Assembly: GCF_024189295.1 (NCBI RefSeq)
Contig: NZ_JAIZEN010000012.1
Coordinates: 1 to 64,000 of the forward strand
Direction: 5' to 3'
Length of the DNA: 64,000 bases
Source: Halobacillus sp. A1
Lineage (GTDB): Bacteria > Bacillota > Bacilli > Bacillales > Halobacillaceae
Below are positions 59,265 through 64,000 of this stretch, piece after piece. Both the position numbers and the translations under genes were made by a program. The notes below the pieces were generated by a model. That model was not told where the DNA came from. It did no database searches and saw nothing but the letters and a program-made list of their open reading frames with translations. Position 1 is the first letter of the stretch; the number at the start of each line of letters is the position of its first letter.

Positions 59265-59738
59265 TTAATTCAAGTGTTTAACAAATATAACTCTATCTTG
59301 TCCAGGACCATCGTAATCCGAAGATACAGAAATTCCATCAGTTACTTTATCTCCATCCTTAATATCAAAGCCCATTTTAGTATGGTATGCAACCGACGTC
59401 TTGTTTACTGGTGAGGTAATTGCTTTTATTATATACCGATCTTCTTTTTGCGCAGCATTGTAGAATTCTTCGTATAGGTGTTTACCAATATGTTTTTCAC
59501 GATAATCTGGATGAACTCCCACAAAGTGTATGTAAGCTTGATCTACCTTAGATTGAGACATAAAGCCAATTAAAAAACCTACAATTTCTCCATTATCCTC
59601 TGCAATAAAACTACTGTTATTAAAATGGTCAAAGAACAGTTTAGGCAGCATAGCTGACATTTCTCTGCCTCCCCACCAATCGTTTATCAATGGTGAAATC
59701 ACATAATAATCTGAGCTGTTAACAAAGCGAATATCCAT
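59265..59738 (-). CDS. GNAT acetyltransferase
   Basis: A 157-residue acetyltransferase: ISPLINDWWGGREMSAMLPK, EDNGEIVGFLIGFMSQSKVD, acetyl-CoA loop VGVHPDYREKHIGKHLYEEF, then TSPVNKTSVAYHTKMGFDIK. The WWGGR N-terminus is seen in many Bacillus GNATs of unknown substrate. GAGGGGG precedes the ATG. Confidence 0.85.
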   Translation of the reverse strand: MDIRFVNSSDYYVISPLINDWWGGREMSAMLPKLFFDHFNNSSFIAEDNGEIVGFLIGFMSQSKVDQAYIHFVGVHPDYREKHIGKHLYEEFYNAAQKEDRYIIKAITSPVNKTSVAYHTKMGFDIKDGDKVTDGISVSSDYDGPGQDRVIFVKHLN

Positions 59739-59809
59739 TTATCTGCCCCCTCATAGTTTTTATTAACCGCAAGATGTATTGAATTCCGATTACTAAAATC
59801 CGCTGCCTG

Positions 59810-60844
59810 TTAACTTTCTTTTAATAAAACACCCTCAATCACTTTAGTAACCTCAAAAGGACCAGACTCAATATTGGAAGGGATAACAATCTTTAAATTT
59901 GATTTCGGGTATACAGAAGCTCTAAAGCTGACTCCGGGATCATATCCCATCACATGATATTTATAAATTTGATTGTTTCGTTGGTTCATCCATATCCCAT
60001 AACCATAGGATATTTCTCCATTTACATGAACATGAGGCCTGAGCAATCTCTTGGTAGTCTCTTCATTTAAAAGTTTAAAGTTGAATAGCGATTCCCACAG
60101 CTTCATCATGTCAGCTGCTGTAGTGAAAGCCCCTCCATCTGACCCGCCTTTTTTAGGAATAGAATAAATATTAGTTCTCCACGTATTTTCTTCATGATCA
60201 TCAATGTATCCTATCGCTGTATTCTCAGGGAGTTGATCCAAAGCAAAATACCCTGAATCCATCATATGGCTCTTACGAAATATTTCAGATTCTATGTATT
60301 CATTAAATGACCTTCCCGTTTGTTCTTCCAGAATAAGACCTAAGAGGATATAACCCGCGTTGTTATAATGGAACCTATGTCCAGGCTTGAACTTCATGGG
60401 TTCTTTTTGAAATAACGGTAAAAAATCTTTCAGAGAATTGATTTGATAGACAGGATAGTCTTTCCACAAATCTTCATAATCACTCATTTTCTCTTCATCA
60501 AAGTAATCAGGGATGCCGGAAGTGTGCGTTAACAAATGGTGAATCGTAATTTCTTTATCAAAGTTAGGAAAATGTATATCTAAGCAGTCGACTAAATAAG
60601 TATCATAGTTTAATAAACCGTCTTCAATTAATTTACTAATCCCAATAGCGGTAAATAACTTGCATCCAGAGGCTATCCCAAAGCGGGTATGTAAATTGTT
60701 TTTCCTTTTTTCCACTCTGTCTGCGTAGCCAAAGGCAAGGTTTGATATTATGTTCTCGTCTTGTTTCACGTATACCACACCAGAAAAGTCGATGGTTTCA
60801 ACCTCGTTCGTAATGATATGGTTTAATTCACTATTTTCTTTCAC
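59810..60844 (-). CDS. Serine hydrolase, beta-lactamase class C/PBP4* type
   Basis: A 344-residue serine hydrolase of the class C beta-lactamase superfamily. The catalytic SxxK is in FGIASGCKLFTAIGISKLIE (Ser near residue 60), the YxN motif is in HRFHYNNAGYILLGLILEEQ, and a HxG-like end appears in KYHVMGYDPGV. There is no signal peptide, so it is probably cytoplasmic. Such enzymes act as esterases or peptidases more often than as lactamases. A GTG start at 60844 follows GGAAGGAG. Confidence 0.87.
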   Translation of the reverse strand: MKENSELNHIITNEVETIDFSGVVYVKQDENIISNLAFGYADRVEKRKNNLHTRFGIASGCKLFTAIGISKLIEDGLLNYDTYLVDCLDIHFPNFDKEITIHHLLTHTSGIPDYFDEEKMSDYEDLWKDYPVYQINSLKDFLPLFQKEPMKFKPGHRFHYNNAGYILLGLILEEQTGRSFNEYIESEIFRKSHMMDSGYFALDQLPENTAIGYIDDHEENTWRTNIYSIPKKGGSDGGAFTTAADMMKLWESLFNFKLLNEETTKRLLRPHVHVNGEISYGYGIWMNQRNNQIYKYHVMGYDPGVSFRASVYPKSNLKIVIPSNIESGPFEVTKVIEGVLLKES

Positions 60845-60896
60845 ATTGGTTCTCCTTCCATGCAAACAAATACTTTCTTAAATTCCTTCCGTCCCA

Positions 60897-61342
60897 TCAC
60901 TTCTTTTGACAACCCTTAATAGTAACGCCGCTTTGAAGGATGGACTCTCCAAAAGGTAAAGTCCAAATTTTGCCGTATTCTCTTTCTGCATTTTTAATGA
61001 TTTCCTGCTTTTCTTGTTCTGTAAATAGTACTTTCCTTAAGTAATAAACGTATTCGTACGTCTTTCCTACTCTGTATTTAAACTCCATAATGTAATTTGC
61101 TTCTACAAGATCGTTGCAGTACTAACTGATTTCTGCCCATCCTTTATAAATCTCTTATATAGCTCAGTTTTATGTAGTTCCCATGTTGTTGGATAAGAAA
61201 GCAGATTAACCAGTAAGCCTAATGTTTTTAAAGATAACGAAGTATCACTAATATTATTGCTTGTATTCTTTTGTGGTGCTTGTGCTGTGGCTACTGGAAT
61301 AACTATATTATAATCATGTGGGATTTGTACTATCTTAGCCAT
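60897..61342 (-). pseudogene. Frameshifted plasmid-type HTH gene
   Basis: Two frames make one protein. 61342-61103 encodes MAKIVQIPHDYNIVIPVATA.. SLSLKTLGLLVNLLSYPTTW ELHKTELYKRFIKDGQKSVS and then stops. 61105-60897 continues in the next frame with NDLVEANYIMEFKYRVGKTY EYVYYLRKVLFTEQEKQEII. Reading GQKSVSTA-x-NDLVEANYI restores a normal winged-helix (DnaD/helix-turn-helix type) protein common on Bacillaceae plasmids. A small deletion of 1 or 4 bases near 61105 explains the break. Confidence 0.75.
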
Positions 61343-61494
61343 GATTAACTACCTCTTTTTGTGATATACTATCCATAATTATTAGTACTCCTTTATCCAC
61401 CTTTGCCGAGGTGGGTATTTTTTTGTTTATGTTCCTGAATGAGATAAACAGAGATGGCCATTCTTGACATTGTGTAATTTATTCTAATAGGTAA

Positions 61495-61686
61495 CTATTT
61501 AAAATCATCTGAAAGCCTTCTATTTGGCTTATGAGTTATTTCGGTTTCTTCATACTTTTGAGTAAACCGATCCAAAGCCTTATCTCTCTCATCTTTATCT
61601 TTAGTGTAATCAGAACGTTTTGGACGTGTTACCTCAAGTTTATCATCAGCTGTATAGATAAACCTTTCTTTCCTGATATCACTCAT
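61495..61686 (-). CDS. Small charged hypothetical protein (63 aa)
   Basis: A 63-residue highly charged protein (MSDIRKERFIYTADDKLEVT, DERDKALDRFTQKYEETEIT) encoded 17 bases after the resolvase fragment on the same strand. Probably part of the same plasmid-derived segment. Not recognised. Confidence 0.45.
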   Translation of the reverse strand: MSDIRKERFIYTADDKLEVTRPKRSDYTKDKDERDKALDRFTQKYEETEITHKPNRRLSDDFK

Positions 61687-61703
61687 ACTATCACCCCTTT
61701 ATT

Positions 61704-62105
61704 TTATACTGCTGCTGCCTCTAATTTTTTCTTAGCTCTAATTAATGTGCTTTTGCTTATCCCGGTCATTTCTTCAACTTGTTTGTAAGACATTGTTTCT
61801 TTTAATTCCAGAGCATGTTTTATTTGTTTCTTAGAATATACATTAGGCCTACCTTCTCTAAAGTCTGGATTTTGCCTTGCAATTGCTTTTCCTTCTTGTG
61901 TACGTTCTACAATCATATCCCTTTCAAATTCCGCAAAAGAGCTCATTATATTAAAAATAAGTCTTCCGGTTTGTGAATCTTCAACAATCCCCATATTCAG
62001 CACATGTACTTTCACACCACGTTTAAATAAGTCCTGGACAATTTCTATTACATCTTTAGCTGATCTTGCTAAACGGTCTAATTTTGTTATGACTAGGATA
62101 AAATA
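61704..62105 (-). pseudogene. Serine resolvase, C-terminal fragment
   Basis: The open frame begins without a start as [20 protein letters not shown] and continues [40 protein letters not shown], and ends in a Hin-type HTH ([20 protein letters not shown]). The KLDRLAR and E-FERDMI blocks are diagnostic of the resolvase/invertase family. The first ~60 residues with the catalytic serine are missing, so it cannot recombine DNA. Confidence 0.88.
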
Positions 62106-62176
62106 CTATATTTTCTTAGGGTTGATTCTTTTATATTCATTAGTTTAGCTATATCTGCCGGACGATACACCTTCAT
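62093..62176 (-). pseudogene. N-terminal fragment of a MerR-like HTH protein, fused to the resolvase fragment
   Basis: MKVYRPADIAKLMNIKESTL followed by RKYSILS and a stop. This is the start of a plasmid MerR/RacA-like (DUF3967-type) HTH protein. It breaks at 62094-62105, exactly where the resolvase frame begins, so one deletion joined the two genes. Confidence 0.7.
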
Positions 62177-62328
62177 TATGTCACACACCTTTTTAGTTCC
62201 ATTATAGCGATTGGTTCCGTTTCTTGTAATGTTTTTCCATGCTATGTACGGTGTGCTCCAATATAAGTTTCACAACCTTGCTGATATTTCCAAACTATTC
62301 TCCTACGAACGACATTTACCAATAAAAC

Positions 62329-62359
62329 ATAAAAGCTCCCCTTTTCACAGGAGAGCTTT
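62329..62359 (-). terminator. Terminator of the DASS transporter gene
   Basis: On the minus strand AAAGCTCTCC / GGGGAGCTTTT stem, directly after the stop at 62364. Confidence 0.75.
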
Positions 62360-62363
62360 CCTA

Positions 62364-63791
62364 CTAATATTGCAAAACGACAGGCTGCCAGAAATAAACG
62401 AACAGGACGATAACAATAATAGATAGAATGTTCATCCAGAACCCGGCTTTCACCATATCGTCGATCGTTAAATAGTCCGAGCTGAACACAGCCGCGTTCG
62501 GCGGTGTTGAAATCGGCAGCATAAAGGCACAAGAAGCTGTTAGAGCGACAATACCCATGATCGCGTATGGATCTGCGCCGATACCGAGCGCAAGCCCGAT
62601 GCTGATTGGAATCAGCATGTTCGACACGGCCGTATTAGACATGATTTCCGTCATGAACAGTACGATCGTGGCAAGGGCAATAAGGATGAATAGAAACGGC
62701 AGGACTTCAAGCCCCTGCAGCAGTTCACCGAACCATCCGGTTAAATCCGAGGATTCAAATGCCGCCGCAAGCGAAAGACCGCCTCCGAACAGAAGCAGCA
62801 AGCCCCAGGGCAGCTCTTTCATATCCTTCCACACCATCAAGCCGCCTTTAGCCTGCTTCGCCGGGAATAAGAACATGGAAGTCGCCCCGATCATGGAAAT
62901 GGATGTATCCGATAAAGTATAGGCTTCTGGTATGAAACCACTCGACATCCAGAGCGCACCAACGACCGTGAAAACGGTCAGGACCGCTTTTTCTTCATAC
63001 GACATCGGCCCCAGCTCTCTCAGCTGATTTTTAGCAAAATCAGAAGAGACATCTTTTTGGCTCGTAATTTTGAACTGGATTCTCGTCAGGTAGAAATAAA
63101 GCCCGACTAACAAAATAATCGTGAGCGGGAATCCGAATAAAAACCAGTCGAAAAAAGATACCGTTCGATCGAGACTGCTTGACGCTACAGCGACAAACGC
63201 CGCGTTCGGTACAGAACCAATGATCGTCGCCAGCCCGCCGATAGAAGCGGAATACGCCACAGCAAGAAGCAGCCCCTTCGCGAAGCGATTCAATGAAGCT
63301 TCATCAAAAAAGTTCTTCTCCTTAATTTCCGTAATCAATGCAAGTGCGATCGGAAGCATCATGAGCGCTGTCGCCGCGTTTGAAATCCACATCGAAAGAC
63401 CGGCCGTCGCAATAATGACACCCATGACAATGCGCTGACTCCCCGTTCCAACAAACGAAAGAATCGTCATGGCAATTCGTTTATGTAAGTCCCACTTCTG
63501 AATAGCTAGAGCGATCGTAAAACCACCCATATACATGAACACAATCGGATCCGCGTACGCCATCGACGCCGTATCTTGATCCGCTCCGCCCGTAATCGGC
63601 AGCAGAAAGATCGGCAAAAGCGACGTCGCCGGAATCGGCAAAGCTTCCGTAATCCACCATGTCGCCACCCAGGCCGTGACTGCAAGAACAGCCCGCGGTT
63701 CGTCCCCAAGTCCGGTGATCGACGGAATAAAATAAAAGATAGCAAAAAGCAACGGACCGAGAATCAGCCCAATTTTTTGTCTGCGTTCCAC
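62364..63791 (-). CDS. DASS/SLC13-family anion (dicarboxylate) transporter
   Basis: A 475-residue polytopic transporter of the divalent anion:Na+ symporter family. Family blocks are WWITEALPIPATSLLPIFLL near the N-terminus, SNAATALMMLPIALAL (SNT-like sodium motif), and the second-half ITEIMSNTAVSNMLIPISIG type motif MTEIMSNTAVSNML and ISTPPNAAVFSSDYLTIDDM (SxPxNA). It probably imports C4-dicarboxylates or tricarboxylates with Na+. GTG 63791 follows AAGGAGG; the frame runs six codons further to a TTG. Confidence 0.9.
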   Translation of the reverse strand: MERRQKIGLILGPLLFAIFYFIPSITGLGDEPRAVLAVTAWVATWWITEALPIPATSLLPIFLLPITGGADQDTASMAYADPIVFMYMGGFTIALAIQKWDLHKRIAMTILSFVGTGSQRIVMGVIIATAGLSMWISNAATALMMLPIALALITEIKEKNFFDEASLNRFAKGLLLAVAYSASIGGLATIIGSVPNAAFVAVASSSLDRTVSFFDWFLFGFPLTIILLVGLYFYLTRIQFKITSQKDVSSDFAKNQLRELGPMSYEEKAVLTVFTVVGALWMSSGFIPEAYTLSDTSISMIGATSMFLFPAKQAKGGLMVWKDMKELPWGLLLLFGGGLSLAAAFESSDLTGWFGELLQGLEVLPFLFILIALATIVLFMTEIMSNTAVSNMLIPISIGLALGIGADPYAIMGIVALTASCAFMLPISTPPNAAVFSSDYLTIDDMVKAGFWMNILSIIVIVLFVYFWQPVVLQY

Positions 63792-64000
63792 ATGAAGTTC
63801 CTCCTTCAACAGTTGAAATCGTTTTCATAAATTGATAGAATAATACAACAATTTCAACTTTAGCACGCCAATCGACAAAAGTAAATATCCCCCATGTAAG
63901 GAAATAGTTGTGGTTCATATCGCTCATTGGCTTTTGGTAGGTTCGGTAAAAAGACTTCATTATGATCATGATTGAATTCTTATATTGTAGTAATAACTCT
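63792..64000. other. Right edge, no gene seen
   Basis: AT-rich promoter region of the transporter gene. No frame, repeat or terminator that I can support reaches the edge. Confidence 0.4.

Noticed and set aside
61704-62105. The serine resolvase as the recombinase of the cassette array
   Set aside because: It lacks the catalytic N-terminal half, lies 12 kb away in a plasmid-derived scar, and no boundary element is near it.
62242-62532. 96-residue minus-strand frame overlapping the DASS gene end
   Set aside because: It overlaps the conserved transporter and its terminator in another frame and lacks a start signal; a transposase-like look of its tail was not convincing.

Overview
The window is chromosomal DNA from a Gram-positive, low-GC member of the Bacillaceae. 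I infer a moderately halophilic or alkaliphilic relative of Halobacillus. The basis is strong AGGAGG-type ribosome sites with many TTG and GTG starts, very acidic secreted proteins, an InhA metalloprotease, a subtilisin, Na+/H+ antiport, and Bacillus-type regulators (LutR, ScrR, BceRS, MhqR-type and LexA-type sites, a yybP-ykoY riboswitch). There is no rRNA or tRNA gene, no phage and no CRISPR array.

Layout. 1-2.2 kb: two copies of a ~170-bp interspersed palindromic repeat, small membrane proteins and a GrpB-family gene. 2.4-7.5 kb: a membrane protein, a lipoprotein, the large InhA-type secreted protease, and a small lipoprotein whose C-terminus copies the N-terminal pro-region of that protease. 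7.6-10.1 kb: lutR-lutP lactate uptake, with a perfect LutR palindrome before each gene. 10.3-18.7 kb: housekeeping and stress genes, including a Na+/H+ antiporter, a manganese-type riboswitch followed by a short Spo0M-like gene and a TerC/YkoY gene, an LppM-like lipoprotein, GNATs and a YczE/YitT-type permease. 18.7-19.6 kb: no genes, two more large repeats and a perfect orphan hairpin. 19.6-23.6 kb: sucrose module scrR-scrA-scrB with two LacI-type operators. 24.0-27.4 kb: subtilisin and gamma-glutamyltransferase, both secreted. 27.6-35.6 kb: AT-rich accessory DNA with an AbrB-type antitoxin whose Doc toxin is broken, many small membrane proteins, a YolD gene under a LexA-like box, Nudix and XRE genes.

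35.7-49.2 kb is the most unusual part. It is an AT-rich array in which nearly every gene or gene group is separated from the next by one copy of a short conserved element. In gene-strand orientation the element has a TATCTTGAATTCAAGTCTT arm followed by a GGGGCGATTGCTCAA core and a hairpin. I count 18 copies in about 13.5 kb. The payload includes an XRE/membrane pair, tiny membrane proteins, a rhomboid protease, a lipoprotein, an M29 aminopeptidase, a GNAT, a SIR2-HerA antiphage pair and a GPGGG-repeat protein. The plan resembles an integron cassette array, but no integrase lies in the window and the element is not a canonical attC.

49.3-59.2 kb returns to core-like DNA: a thioesterase and Fe-dependent alcohol dehydrogenase pair, a complete BceRS-BceAB peptide-antibiotic resistance locus with a BceR-type operator, a CoA-type Nudix hydrolase, a Gfo/Idh/MocA oxidoreductase, a histidine phosphatase and an azoreductase behind an MhqR-type palindrome. 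59.2-62.2 kb holds a GNAT, a serine hydrolase and decayed plasmid genes: a frameshifted HTH gene and a deletion that joins a MerR-type HTH start to the C-terminus of a serine resolvase. 62.3-63.8 kb is a DASS-family anion/dicarboxylate transporter.
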